From Deltaproteobacteria bacterium (GTDB lineage: Bacteria > Myxococcota_A > Polyangia > Nannocystales > Nannocystaceae), in contig JADJEE010000001.1 in NCBI GenBank assembly GCA_016709225.1, forward strand, positions 2,480,001 through 2,544,000: a stretch of 64,000 nt of DNA, given 5' to 3'. Positions 27,323 through 36,847 of this stretch are shown here, piece by piece. Below the pieces are notes generated by a model. That model was given only the letters and a program-made list of their open reading frames with translations. It did not search any database and was not told where the DNA came from. Position 1 is the first letter of the stretch, and each line of letters starts with the position of its first letter. The position numbers and the translations under genes are program-made.

Positions 27323-28408
27323 CTACGGCAGCTCGGGCCACAGCCGCGCGCGCATGCGCCTCGCGGCCTCGAGCATGTTCGGCCCGGGCCGTCCCGCGTA
27401 GCGCTCGTCGAGCGCGAAGACCTGCCCACGCTGCACCGCGCGGAGCTCCCCGAGCCCCTCGCGGCGCACGAGGTTGTCGGGGTCGAGCTTGTCGGCCGCG
27501 ACCCCGCACCACGACACGAAGCACGCGTCCGGATCGGCGGCCCGCAGCGCCGCGGCGTCGATCTCGAGGCTCTGGCCCTCGCGATCGCCGAATACGTTGA
27601 CGCCGCCGGCCAGGGCGATCAGCTCGTTCGAGAAGCACGCACGGCCGGGCGTGAACATCGGCCGCGGCCACCACTCGAGGTAGACCCGTCGCGGCGTCGC
27701 GGGCCGGCTGCGCGCGAGCGCGTCGCGCTCGGCGGTGAAGCGGGCCAGCGCCGGTGATGGATCGACCGCCAGCGCGTGGCCGAGCCGACGCAGATCGTCG
27801 GCCACCGCCGCGACGCTGCGCGGCGCCGACACCAGCTGTGCGACCCCGCGCGCGCGCAGGCCGGTGACGATGCGCTCCATGCCCGGCACGGTCAGCGAGC
27901 TGACCACGAGCTCGGGCCGCAGCGCCGCGACGCGATCGAGATCGGGATCGAGGTCGGGCCCGAGTCGCTCGCAGCGCGCGACCTCGGGCGGATCGTCCGA
28001 CGAGTCCTCGCACGCGATCACGCGATCGAAGGCGTGCAGCGCCGCGACCAGCTCGGCGTTCGACGGCGCCAGCGTGATGACCCGCGTCGCGCCGACCACC
28101 GCGTCGCCGAGCGCATCGAGGGTGAATCTGCCCGTGCGCCGCAGCATGCCGGTGTCGTCGACCAGCGTGATCGCCTCTCCGCCGCGCGCCGCCAGCCAGC
28201 ACATCACCGCGTGCTCGAGGTCGGGATCCGCCTCGAGCGCCCACGCCGGCACCCGCTGCTGCGCGAGCGAGAGCTCCGCGGTCGCCTCGCGGCCGTCGTC
28301 GAACTGCAGCTGCAGGACCTCGGTGCGGGCCTCGTGCGGCGCGGTCGCGTCGACCCGCCGCACCGCCCGATGCCGTCGCGTCTGCCAGCGATGCTCGGGC
28401 TTCTTCAC
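27323..28408 (-). CDS. BtuF-like cobalamin/iron-chelate binding protein without a signal peptide
   Basis: The 361-residue product carries from about residue 110 the pattern of ABC-type substrate-binding proteins with a helical backbone: RVITLAPSNAELVAALHAFDRVIAC, LRPELVVSSLTVPG, VFGDREGQSLEIDAAALRAADPD and QVFALDERYAGRPGP. Family members bind cobalamin or iron chelates in the periplasm. Here no export signal is visible and about 100 extra N-terminal residues precede the domain, so it may act in the cytoplasm. No permease or ATPase gene is adjacent. It ends 6 bp after the metG stop. Confidence 0.72.
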   Translation of the reverse strand: MKKPEHRWQTRRHRAVRRVDATAPHEARTEVLQLQFDDGREATAELSLAQQRVPAWALEADPDLEHAVMCWLAARGGEAITLVDDTGMLRRTGRFTLDALGDAVVGATRVITLAPSNAELVAALHAFDRVIACEDSSDDPPEVARCERLGPDLDPDLDRVAALRPELVVSSLTVPGMERIVTGLRARGVAQLVSAPRSVAAVADDLRRLGHALAVDPSPALARFTAERDALARSRPATPRRVYLEWWPRPMFTPGRACFSNELIALAGGVNVFGDREGQSLEIDAAALRAADPDACFVSWCGVAADKLDPDNLVRREGLGELRAVQRGQVFALDERYAGRPGPNMLEAARRMRARLWPELP

Positions 28409-28414
28409 GGCCGC

Positions 28415-30523
28415 CTACGACACGCGCTCGCCGGGTCGGCTGCGCGGATCCAGCTCGAGCAGCGTGACCGCATCGTCGCTGGCACCGGCCGCGAGGATCA
28501 TCCCCTCCGACACGCCGAAGCGCATCTTGCGGGGCTTGAGGTTGGCGTACACGACCACGTGCTTGCCCAGCAGCGACTCGGGCGGGTAGCTCTTCGCGAT
28601 GCCGGAGAACACGGTGCGCTGACCCAGCGCGCCGACGTCGAGCACCAGTCGCAGCAGCTTGTCGGCGCCCTCGACCTTGCTGGCACCGACGATCTTCGCG
28701 ACCCGCAGGTCGATCTTCGCGAAGTCGTCGATCGTGGTCTCGGCCGCCAGCGCCTCGGCGACGGCGGGCTCCGCCGGCGCGGCCGCGGCGGCCGGCGCCT
28801 CGGGGCTCGCGGGCTTGCTGTTTGCGGCGGGGGTCTCGGGGGTCGTGGTCACGGGCGTGGTCTCCTTGCTGGCCTCGATGATGGCGGCGATCTTGCTGGC
28901 GTCGATGGGCTCGGCGAGCGCCTCGTACTCGCCGATGACGTGGCCACCCGGCAGCGGCGCGGCGGCGTTGCTGAAGTCCAGCGGCGCCGGCAGCTTCAGC
29001 ATGCGCTCGACGGTCTCGGCCCAGCGCGGCAGCACCGGCTTCAAGATCGCCGCGATCACGACGGTCGCCCACACGCCCACCGAGCACACCGCACGGGCGC
29101 GCTCGGCCTGGTCGGGGCCGAGCTTCCACGGCGCCTTCTCGGTGACGTAGAGGTTCACGTCGTCGGCGATCTGCATCGCCAGGCGCACCGCCTTGCCCGA
29201 CTCGAACGCACGGTAGAGCGCGGGCACCTCGGCCAGCCGCGCGGCCCCGGCCGCGACGATCGCCTGCGCGTCGTCGGGCAACGCGGCGAGCGTGCCGCCC
29301 AGCCGCGCACCGATGAACTTGCAGCAGCGACTCGCGAGGTTGGCGGCCTTCTTCACGAGGTCCGCGTTGCAGCGCAGCACGAAGTCCTCGAGGTTGAGAT
29401 CGATGTCTTCTTGCCCGGCGCCTAGCTTGGCCGCGAAGTAGTAGCGCAGGAAGTCGGGCGGCAGGTGATCGAGGTAGGTCCGCGCGAGCACGAAGGTGCC
29501 GCGGGTCTTCGACATCTTCTCGCCGGCCACCGTCAGCCAGCCGTGCACGTGCACCCGCGACGGCGTGGTGTAGCCGGCGGCGTGCAGCATCGCGGGCCAG
29601 AACAGGCAGTGGAAGTACACGATGTCCTTGCCGATGACGTGCACCAGCTCGGTGTTCGCACGCTCGGGGTCGCGCCAGTACGCCGCGAAGTCGCGGCCCT
29701 GCTCGGCGCACCACTTCTGGGTCGCGCCGATGTAGCCGACCGGCGCGTCGAACCACACGTAGAAGAACTTGTCGGGGTGGCCGGGGATCGGAAAGCCGAA
29801 GTACGGCGGGTCGCGCGAGATGTCCCAGTCGCGCAGCCCCGACTCGATCCACTCCATCACGTAGTTGCGCACGGTCGGCTGCAGCTCGGTGCGACCGCCC
29901 TGCTCCACCGGCGCCAGCCACTGCCGCAGGAACGCCTCGTGACGCGACAGCGGCACGAACAGGTGCTCCGAGCTGCGCATCTCGGGCGTGGTGCCGCAGA
30001 TCGAACAGTGCGGCGAGCCCAGCTCGTAGGGCGCGTAGGTGCTGCCGCAGACCTCGCAGCTGTCGCCGTACTGGTCCGGCGACTTGCACTTGGGGCAGAT
30101 GCCCTTCACGAAGCGGTCGGGCAGGAACATCTGGTCGTTGGGGCAGTACAGCTGCTCGACCGCGCGGGCCAGGATGTCGCCCTGCGACTTCATGGCGCCG
30201 AAGATGGCCTCGGCGTGCTGCCGGGTCTCCTCGGAGTGGGTGGTGTGGAAGATGTCGAAGCCGATGTCGAAGTCGCGATAGTCGCGACGGTGCTCGTCCC
30301 ACGCCCGTGCGATCAATTGCTCGGGCGTGATGCCCTCGCGACGCGCCCGCAGCTCGATCGGCGTGCCGTGGGTGTCGTCGGCCCACATGAACACGCAGTC
30401 GTCGCCGGCGAGCTTGCGCGCGCGCACGTAGACGTCGGTCTGGATCGCCTCGAGCAGGTGCCCGAGGTGGATCGAGCCGTTGGCGTAGGGCAACGCCGCG
30501 GTCACGAGTACTTGCTTGGCCAT
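28415..30523 (-). CDS. metG: methionyl-tRNA synthetase
   Basis: The 702-residue enzyme charges tRNA(Met). It begins MAKQVLVTAALPYANGSIHLGHL, containing the HIGH-type motif. The zinc-binding insert has CPKC and CEVC Cys pairs, and the KMSKS-type motif appears as EKMSKTRGTF. After the anticodon-binding domain and an Ala/Pro/Glu-rich linker, the last 110 residues form the OB-fold tRNA-binding domain (IDDFAKIDLRVAKIVGA) found in dimeric MetRS. The open frame extends upstream to 30880, but the ATG at 30523 fits the family start exactly. Confidence 0.97.
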   Translation of the reverse strand: MAKQVLVTAALPYANGSIHLGHLLEAIQTDVYVRARKLAGDDCVFMWADDTHGTPIELRARREGITPEQLIARAWDEHRRDYRDFDIGFDIFHTTHSEETRQHAEAIFGAMKSQGDILARAVEQLYCPNDQMFLPDRFVKGICPKCKSPDQYGDSCEVCGSTYAPYELGSPHCSICGTTPEMRSSEHLFVPLSRHEAFLRQWLAPVEQGGRTELQPTVRNYVMEWIESGLRDWDISRDPPYFGFPIPGHPDKFFYVWFDAPVGYIGATQKWCAEQGRDFAAYWRDPERANTELVHVIGKDIVYFHCLFWPAMLHAAGYTTPSRVHVHGWLTVAGEKMSKTRGTFVLARTYLDHLPPDFLRYYFAAKLGAGQEDIDLNLEDFVLRCNADLVKKAANLASRCCKFIGARLGGTLAALPDDAQAIVAAGAARLAEVPALYRAFESGKAVRLAMQIADDVNLYVTEKAPWKLGPDQAERARAVCSVGVWATVVIAAILKPVLPRWAETVERMLKLPAPLDFSNAAAPLPGGHVIGEYEALAEPIDASKIAAIIEASKETTPVTTTPETPAANSKPASPEAPAAAAAPAEPAVAEALAAETTIDDFAKIDLRVAKIVGASKVEGADKLLRLVLDVGALGQRTVFSGIAKSYPPESLLGKHVVVYANLKPRKMRFGVSEGMILAAGASDDAVTLLELDPRSRPGERVS

Positions 30524-30599
30524 CGCGACAGCGCTTGTCGCATGGGGCCCTGCGCCAGGCAACCGCGCCGCCTTGGTGGGTCGATGCCGCGACAGCGCG

Positions 30600-31178
30600 C
30601 TAGCGCCGGCGCACGGCGTCGGGATCGATGGCGTAGGGCACCGTCGGTCGCGCGTGCGAGCTCGCGACCTGCACCGCCTGCACGATCTCGGGCGGCGGGA
30701 CGCTCGGCCCCACCATCGCCTCGAGCCGTCGCACCAGCGCCGCCGCCGTCGCGCAGCGCCGCTCCATCGCGCCGGCGACCTCTTCGACCTGGCCCGACAG
30801 GCCCGCGACCAGCTCGGGCAGCACGTCGACGGCCGCGTAGCGCAGGCGTCGGGGCGCCTGCAGCAGCGGCATGAACTCACCGGGCGCCTGGGTCGCGATC
30901 GCGGTCTTCGACTCGTGCACCTTCACGGTCTTGATCGCCAGGGTGTAGCCCTTCTGCACCCGACAGTAGGCCAGGTAGGCCATCTCGATGGTGCGCTTGC
31001 CGTCGCGATCGTAGGTGACGTTCTCGGACAGCGGCCGCGGGTGCACGTAGTCGAGGCCGATCATGAGCTGGCCGAGCAGCGCGTCGACCCGACCGATGAG
31101 CGCGTTGAGCTGCTCGGACCCGTCGTTGAGGCGGCGCGCCGCCTGGCCCAGTGCGAACAGCTCCTGTGTGATCGCCAT
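30600..31178 (-). CDS. hypothetical protein
   Basis: This 192-residue protein is mainly alpha-helical. Heptad-like stretches are seen at the N-terminus (LNDGSEQLNALIGRVDALLGQL) and near residues 125-150. A central beta region (RTIEMAYLAYCRVQKGYTLAIKTVKV) lies between. It has no signal peptide or membrane segment, and no family was recognised. The ATG is preceded by a good ribosome site (AAGGAGG about 7 bp upstream). It lies just upstream of metG on the same strand. Confidence 0.7.
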   Translation of the reverse strand: MAITQELFALGQAARRLNDGSEQLNALIGRVDALLGQLMIGLDYVHPRPLSENVTYDRDGKRTIEMAYLAYCRVQKGYTLAIKTVKVHESKTAIATQAPGEFMPLLQAPRRLRYAAVDVLPELVAGLSGQVEEVAGAMERRCATAAALVRRLEAMVGPSVPPPEIVQAVQVASSHARPTVPYAIDPDAVRRR

Positions 31179-31405
31179 GCACGCCTCCTTCGTCAGGGCC
31201 CGTCAGGGCCGTGCGGTCTCGGCCGGTCAGGGCCGCGTGGGTGGTCTCGTCGTCGGGATCGTTGCGCGACCCGGTCAGGGGTTCGCTCGGATCGGCGTGC
31301 GGGCAGGCTCCCTTCCGGGACCCGAGATCGCACGCCCGTTCGCGACAGCGCTCTAGCCTAGCGCCGGGGAGGGACACCGGCAACGCGCAGTTGCTTCCGC
31401 CGCGC

Positions 31406-32926
31406 TCACTCCCAGCGGATGCCCTGCGCCAGCGGCAGCGCGTCGCTGCCGTTGACCGTGCAGGTCTGGCGCCGCATGTACGCCTTCCAGGCGTCGGAGC
31501 CCGACTCGCGCCCACCACCGGTGGCCTTCTCGCCACCGAACGCGCCACCGATCTCTGCACCGGAGGTGCCGAGGTTCACGTTCGCGATGCCGCAATCGCT
31601 GCCCTCGGGACTCCAGAAGCGCTCGGCCGCCCGCAGGCTGTCGCTGAACAGCGCCGACGACAGGCCCTGCTCGACCTGGTTCTGCCAGGTGATCGCGAGA
31701 TCGAGGCGGTCGTCGGGGAAGCTGCGGATGTAGAGGATCGGCGCGAAGGTCTCCTCGTCCATCACGGGGAACGGTCGATCGGCCGGCGCCCGCACCAGCG
31801 TGGGCTCGACGTAGTGGCCGGGACCGGGCCGCACGTTGCCGCCCGCGAGGATCTCGCCGCCCTCGCGACGGATCCGCGCGATGGTGTCGACGAAGCCCTG
31901 CTTGGCGCCGGCGTCGATGAGCGGCCCGACCATGTGCTTCGGATCGCGCGGATCACCGATGCGATCGCCGAGCTGACGGTAGGCGGCGACGAGTCGACGC
32001 ACGAGCTCGGCGTCGATGCTCTGCGCGAGGAACAGCCGCCGCGTGCTGGTGCAGCGCTGCCCCGCGGTGCCGGCGGCACCGAAGGCGATGGCCCGCGCCG
32101 CCAGCTCGAGGTTGGCGGTCGCGTCGACGATGATCGCGTTGTTGCCCCCGAGCTCGAGCAGCGAGCGACCGAGGCGGGCGGCGACCACCGGGCCGACCTT
32201 GCGGCCCATCGCACACGAGCCGGTCGCGCTCACCAGCGGCAGCCGCGGATCGGCGACCAGCGCGGTCGCGACGTCGGCGTCACCGCCGATGACGAGCTGC
32301 ATCGCGTCGCCGTGGCCGGCCGCGGCCAGCACCGGCTGCAGCAGGCGATGGGTCGCGATCGCCGACAGCGGCGCCTTGAGGCTGGGCTTCCACACCACCG
32401 GGTCGCCGCAGATGAACGCCAGCGCGGCGTTCCACGACCACACCGCGACCGGGAAGTTGAACGCGCTGATGCACAGCACCGGCCCGAGCGGAAGCCACTG
32501 CTCGAACATGCGGTGACCGGCGCGCTCGGACATCAGCGTGCGACCGCCGATCGAGCGCGACATGCCGGCCGCGAAGTCGCAGATGTCGATCATCTCCTGG
32601 ACCTCGCCGCGGGCCTCCTCGATGCCCTTGCCGACCTCGGCGGTGACCAGACGCGCCAGCGGCTCCTTGCGCGCCCGCAGCAGGTCGCCCATCTGCCGCA
32701 CCAGCTCGCCACGCTTGGGGCCCGGCACCACGCGCAGGGCCTCGAAGGCCTTCACCGATCGCGCGACCGCGGCGTCGGCCTCGGCGCGCTCACACAGCGA
32801 CAGCTCCGCGAGGAGGTTGCCGTTCGAGGGATCCTGGACCTTCAGGCCTGCGCCGGGCTCGGGCGCGGCCACGCCGAGCTGCTCGAAGATGTCGCGGATT
32901 TCGGGGTGGATTGCGGTGCTGCTCAT
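31406..32926 (-). CDS. ALDH7-family aldehyde dehydrogenase (aminoadipate-semialdehyde type)
   Basis: The 506-residue protein matches the ALDH7 (antiquitin) group: SAFNFPVAVWSWNAALAFICG, the Glu motif LELGGNNAII, the catalytic Cys in GTAGQRCTSTRRLF, and the typical C-terminal block GAEIGGAFGGEKATGGGRES running to YMRRQTCTVN. In this family the enzyme oxidises 2-aminoadipate 6-semialdehyde in lysine breakdown using NAD(P)+. No lysine-catabolism partner is nearby, so the substrate is inferred from family only. The start ATG at 32926 is the first in the frame. Confidence 0.9.
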   Translation of the reverse strand: MSSTAIHPEIRDIFEQLGVAAPEPGAGLKVQDPSNGNLLAELSLCERAEADAAVARSVKAFEALRVVPGPKRGELVRQMGDLLRARKEPLARLVTAEVGKGIEEARGEVQEMIDICDFAAGMSRSIGGRTLMSERAGHRMFEQWLPLGPVLCISAFNFPVAVWSWNAALAFICGDPVVWKPSLKAPLSAIATHRLLQPVLAAAGHGDAMQLVIGGDADVATALVADPRLPLVSATGSCAMGRKVGPVVAARLGRSLLELGGNNAIIVDATANLELAARAIAFGAAGTAGQRCTSTRRLFLAQSIDAELVRRLVAAYRQLGDRIGDPRDPKHMVGPLIDAGAKQGFVDTIARIRREGGEILAGGNVRPGPGHYVEPTLVRAPADRPFPVMDEETFAPILYIRSFPDDRLDLAITWQNQVEQGLSSALFSDSLRAAERFWSPEGSDCGIANVNLGTSGAEIGGAFGGEKATGGGRESGSDAWKAYMRRQTCTVNGSDALPLAQGIRWE

Positions 32927-33022
32927 GGGGCTCTCGCCCGCGCTCGAGCGCGGACCGGGGCGGAGCGTAAGCCCGATGGCGGGGCGATGCCAGACGCCCG
33001 GGGGGTGTGATTCCCCGCGCGG

Positions 33023-35587
33023 CTAGAAGTCGATGTTGTCCTCGAAGCTCGGATCCACGCGGTTGGTGCCGCGGGGGAGCTCGCCTTCGTAGAGCAGCGC
33101 GTACGTGGCGTAGATCTCGGTCACGCGCTTGGCGTAGCGGTAGCTCTCGCGGAAGGGAATCTCCTCGACGAAGGCGTCGAGCTCGAGCGGCGCGGGGCCC
33201 TGCGACTTGGCAGCGAGCCAGCGCGCGACGTTGCTGGGGCCGCCGTTGTAGCTGGCGTAGGCCATCGGTGCCTGGCCGTGGAACTTCGCCAGCAGCTCCG
33301 CCACGTAGTACGCCGACAGGTGCGCGTTGGTGTCGATGTCGAACAGCCGATCGCTGTCGAAGAAGTGCCCCTCATCGGTCTCGCCCAGCCGCTCGGCCAG
33401 CTGGTGGGCGGTCCACGGCATGATCTGCAGCGCGCCGCGGGCACCGACCGGCGACACCACGTGGGGCCGGAAGCGCGACTCGGTGTACATCAGCGCCCAC
33501 AGGTGCTTGGGATCGATCTTGCGCAGCCGAGCCTCGCGCTCGATGGCGGGTCGGAACGCGCGCACGGTCCAGCGCGAGCGCAGCGGCGCGTCCTTCGGCG
33601 TGCTCAGCTTCACGTAGAGGTGCGGCTCCTGCATCGCGAACGCGACCTCGCGCAGGCCCTCGCGGAGATCCTCGACGACTTCTTTGTCGCGCAGCTGCTT
33701 GCGGCCGGCCTTGGTCGGGGCCACCCGCGGGAACTTCCAGTTGGCCTTCCAGCCCAGCCCGACCAGCACGTCCTCGCTGCGCACGCCGCCGGCCTTCTTG
33801 CCGCGGGTGGTGTAGGCCTGCACGGTCACACGGAGCTCGCGACGGGCCTCGTCATTGTAGCCGGCGCGGTACAGCTGCTGCGCGCGCTCGATCGAGGGCC
33901 ACGCGTCGCCGTAGCTGGCCGCGAGGCGATCGAGGATCGACTGCGCGTCGCCGCGGCCCGGCGGATCGAGCTCCTCGGCGACCGGCGCGAGCTTGGGCAA
34001 GGGCGGCAGCTCGGCGCCGGCGTCCTGCAGCCGTTGGCGCGCGAGCACGCCGTAGTAGTCGAGCGCATCCGCGGCCGCGATCGCCCGCAGCGTGCGCTCG
34101 CCCTCGGCCTTCGCGATCGCGTCGTCGCTGCGCAGCTGCAGCTTGCCGCGGAAGTAGCGGGCCCGCCGGCCGGCCTCGCCGCGGTACTTCTTCTCGTAGG
34201 CCTGCAACGCCGCGATCGCGGCCGGCTCGTCGCCCAGGCGATAGGCCAGCCACGCGTGCAGCCACGCCCGCTCCTCGCCGTGGGCCTTGCCGTCCTTCTC
34301 GTAGCTGGCGAGCAGCGCACGGGCGCGCTCGTACTTGCCGCCGCGCACCGCGAGATCGAGCGCCTCCCAGTGGATCGCGGCGCGATACTGCTTCTTCTTG
34401 CCCTTCTTCGTCTTCAGATCGGCCAGCACGAGGTCGATCGCCTCGTCGTAGAAGGCGCCCTTCTCGAGGCACTTGAGCAGGTCGTCCTTCACCGCGAGGC
34501 TGCCCGAGGCGGCGTAGGCCTTGCGCAGGTCCGCGGCGCAGGTGCCGAAGTCGCGTTGCTTGGCCGCGGTCACCGAGCGGGCGTGCTCGGCCTGGGTGCG
34601 GATCGAGCTCGGCGTGGCCGGGTCGGCGATGAGCTGCTCGAGGATCTCGCGCGAGACGTCGACCCGCTTGTTGCGGCGCGCCGCGGTCGCGCTGGTCAGC
34701 CGCTCGCTCCACGTCAGCGGTGCCAGCGGCTTGCCCGAGGCGGCGGCCATGCGCTCGAGCTCGGCCCACGCCGCGATGCCCTCGGGCTCGCCGTTGCGCT
34801 CGATCGCGATGTTGCGCAGCTCGGCGGTGGCGTCCTTGGTTGCGCCGGCCCGCGCCAGCGCGCGGGCGTGCTCGAGCCACAGGAGCCCGCGCTCGGGGTG
34901 GTGTGGGTACTCCTGCAGCACCTCCTGCAGCGCGCTCGCGGCCCGACGTGCCGCGCCGGCGCCCCCACCCTGCTCGGCCATCATCTGCGCCCGCAGCACC
35001 CGCAGCTGCGCGAAGTTGCGGAGCTGCTCGAACTTCTCGAGCCTGCGCAGGCGCCCGATGCCGTCGTCGAGCGCTGCATCCGCCTTGGCGGTGTCGACCG
35101 CGTCGGTGCGCGCGTACGCCAGCTCGGCCTGGGCCAGCTCGACCGCGAGGACGTCGGGTGGAAAGTGCCTCGCGATCTGCTTGTGCTCGGCCCGCGGACG
35201 CAGCGCCGCGATCGCGGCCTCGGGTCGACCGGCGAGGCGATGGGCGCGACCGACGATGGCGCCGGCGGCAAACCACTCGGGGCTACCCGGAGCGGGCGCG
35301 AGGCCTTCGACGATCGCGATCGCGCGGGCGGTGTCCTGGGCGGCCAGCGCGGTCGCAGCCCCCGACAGACCCGCGAGCACCGGAACTGCCGCGACCGGAC
35401 GCGTCGTCGCGGCGGTGGCGACCTCGGCCACCGCGGTCGGCACCGCGTCGGCGTCGGCCTCGAACGCCGCGTCGGTGTCGTTGGCGCCTTGCTCGGCCGG
35501 CACCGACGCATCCGCGGACGGATGCGTGAGCAGCAGCGCCGTCAACGACAGCAGACCCAGGGATGCAAGCCATGCCCGCGTACGCAT
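33023..35587 (-). CDS. SLT-type soluble lytic murein transglycosylase
   Basis: The 854-residue exported protein has a signal peptide (MRTRAWLASLGLLSLTALLL), a long alpha-superhelical region rich in TPR-like repeats (about residues 80-640), and a C-terminal lysozyme-like SLT domain. The catalytic Glu is in LWALMYTESRFRPHV, followed by SPVGARGALQIMPWTA and MAYASYNGGPSNVARW. It would cleave peptidoglycan glycan strands with 1,6-anhydro product formation in the periplasm. The ATG at 35587 has GGAG at a good distance; a TTG four codons upstream also opens the frame. It is longer than enteric Slt70 because of the extended helical part. Confidence 0.92.
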   Translation of the reverse strand: MRTRAWLASLGLLSLTALLLTHPSADASVPAEQGANDTDAAFEADADAVPTAVAEVATAATTRPVAAVPVLAGLSGAATALAAQDTARAIAIVEGLAPAPGSPEWFAAGAIVGRAHRLAGRPEAAIAALRPRAEHKQIARHFPPDVLAVELAQAELAYARTDAVDTAKADAALDDGIGRLRRLEKFEQLRNFAQLRVLRAQMMAEQGGGAGAARRAASALQEVLQEYPHHPERGLLWLEHARALARAGATKDATAELRNIAIERNGEPEGIAAWAELERMAAASGKPLAPLTWSERLTSATAARRNKRVDVSREILEQLIADPATPSSIRTQAEHARSVTAAKQRDFGTCAADLRKAYAASGSLAVKDDLLKCLEKGAFYDEAIDLVLADLKTKKGKKKQYRAAIHWEALDLAVRGGKYERARALLASYEKDGKAHGEERAWLHAWLAYRLGDEPAAIAALQAYEKKYRGEAGRRARYFRGKLQLRSDDAIAKAEGERTLRAIAAADALDYYGVLARQRLQDAGAELPPLPKLAPVAEELDPPGRGDAQSILDRLAASYGDAWPSIERAQQLYRAGYNDEARRELRVTVQAYTTRGKKAGGVRSEDVLVGLGWKANWKFPRVAPTKAGRKQLRDKEVVEDLREGLREVAFAMQEPHLYVKLSTPKDAPLRSRWTVRAFRPAIEREARLRKIDPKHLWALMYTESRFRPHVVSPVGARGALQIMPWTAHQLAERLGETDEGHFFDSDRLFDIDTNAHLSAYYVAELLAKFHGQAPMAYASYNGGPSNVARWLAAKSQGPAPLELDAFVEEIPFRESYRYAKRVTEIYATYALLYEGELPRGTNRVDPSFEDNIDF

Positions 35588-35777
35588 CGCGAACTCCAAA
35601 CCCCAGAGTCACACGGTAGCATGCGATTCCCAAATTGCTCGCGCCGAGCGCGGAGCTCCCCCTGGTGTGGATCGCGGGCTGCGTCGCGCAGCGGCGCCAG
35701 AGCCGGGCGCAACCGCCCCCGTTGCGGCGTCGCGCATCACCCGTCCGCGGGCGGGCCACTGCCGACGCGCCGCGGTG

Positions 35778-36791
35778 TCAGGCGGCGGCGCCGATGCGGG
35801 CCAGCCGGTCGCGCATCCACCCCGCCTCGTCGAACAGGTCGAGCGCCTCGAACGCCCGCAGCACCGCGCGGTGCTGCACGATGGGGTCGAGCCCGGTGGC
35901 GCGCTGCAGCTTGCACAGGCACACCGGGCACAGCCACGGCGGCAGCGCGTCGAGCTCCGCGAGATCGGCGACGCCGTTGCACAGGCAGCGGTAGTACTGG
36001 CAGTGCGCGAGCCCGAACAGGTGCGCGACCTCGTGGGCGACCACGCGCAGGCTGCGACGCAGCACGGTGCCGGCGAGGTCGGCGGGCGCTGGGCCGCCGT
36101 GGTAGCTGGGATCGAAGCGCGCGAACCCGGCGACCCCGATGCGCTCGGTGAAGGTCGAGTAGCCGAACGCGAACTGCTGCTCCGGCCACACGAAGAGATC
36201 GACGGTGACGAGCGCCAGCACGCCGTAGGCCTGCGCGGGCAGCCGCGCGCCGACGTGTTCGATCAGCGCCAGCGCACTGGTCTGGCGCGCGCGTCGGTGC
36301 ACGCGCGTCGGTAGCTCCTCGGGCAGCGGCGCGGCCGGCAGCACCTCGGTCGCGAGCCCGAAGGTCGCCTCGACGAAGCGCGCCACCGCCAACAGCTCGG
36401 GCGCGCGCACCAGCCCCACGAAGCCCTCGTCGGCGATCACATCGAACGGGAAGTGGCCGAGCGGCATCAGCACGATGCGATCGCGGGGCGGCGCGGGCAC
36501 GTTGGGCCGCGTCGCGAGGTACTGCGCGACGTCCTGTGCGGGCTCGGGCCGCAGCACGCGCCAGCTGCCGGCGGCCGCCGGGGGCAGCGGCTCGAAGCCG
36601 CTGCGGTCCGTGAAGCAGCGTCGCGTCGCGGCATCGAGGCCCGTGAGGTCGCCCACCGGATCAACCTCGCCCGGCGGCGCGGGCGGACGGGGACGCGACG
36701 GCCGGCCCGGCGGCGCGGTCGCATCGCCCACGCCGCAGCCGACCAGGCCTGCGACCAGGGACGTCATCGCGCGGCGTCGGGTCCACGGCAT
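35778..36791 (-). CDS. archaemetzincin-like (M54) zinc peptidase, probable lipoprotein
   Basis: The zinc motif HEVAHLFGLAHCQYYRC, followed by CPVC about 20 residues later, is the archaemetzincin signature. At the position where the family usually has Met after the second Cys there is Cys (CLCNGV). The N-terminus has a lipobox-like LVGC in a hydrophobic stretch, so it may be exported. Family members are single-domain peptidases of poorly known substrate; export would be unusual. The ATG at 36791 is chosen; an internal ATG at 36767 would also keep the lipobox. Length is 337 residues. Confidence 0.82.
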   Translation of the reverse strand: MPWTRRRAMTSLVAGLVGCGVGDATAPPGRPSRPRPPAPPGEVDPVGDLTGLDAATRRCFTDRSGFEPLPPAAAGSWRVLRPEPAQDVAQYLATRPNVPAPPRDRIVLMPLGHFPFDVIADEGFVGLVRAPELLAVARFVEATFGLATEVLPAAPLPEELPTRVHRRARQTSALALIEHVGARLPAQAYGVLALVTVDLFVWPEQQFAFGYSTFTERIGVAGFARFDPSYHGGPAPADLAGTVLRRSLRVVAHEVAHLFGLAHCQYYRCLCNGVADLAELDALPPWLCPVCLCKLQRATGLDPIVQHRAVLRAFEALDLFDEAGWMRDRLARIGAAA

Positions 36792-36847
36792 GCGGGGCGC
36801 CTGTGGCACGCACGCGCCCGGCGGCAGGTTCCCGCGGGAACGGCCAG

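Noticed and set aside
30524..30880. N-terminal extension of methionyl-tRNA synthetase
   Set aside because: It overlaps the hypothetical gene at 30600-31178 on the same strand, and the family start at 30523 is exact.
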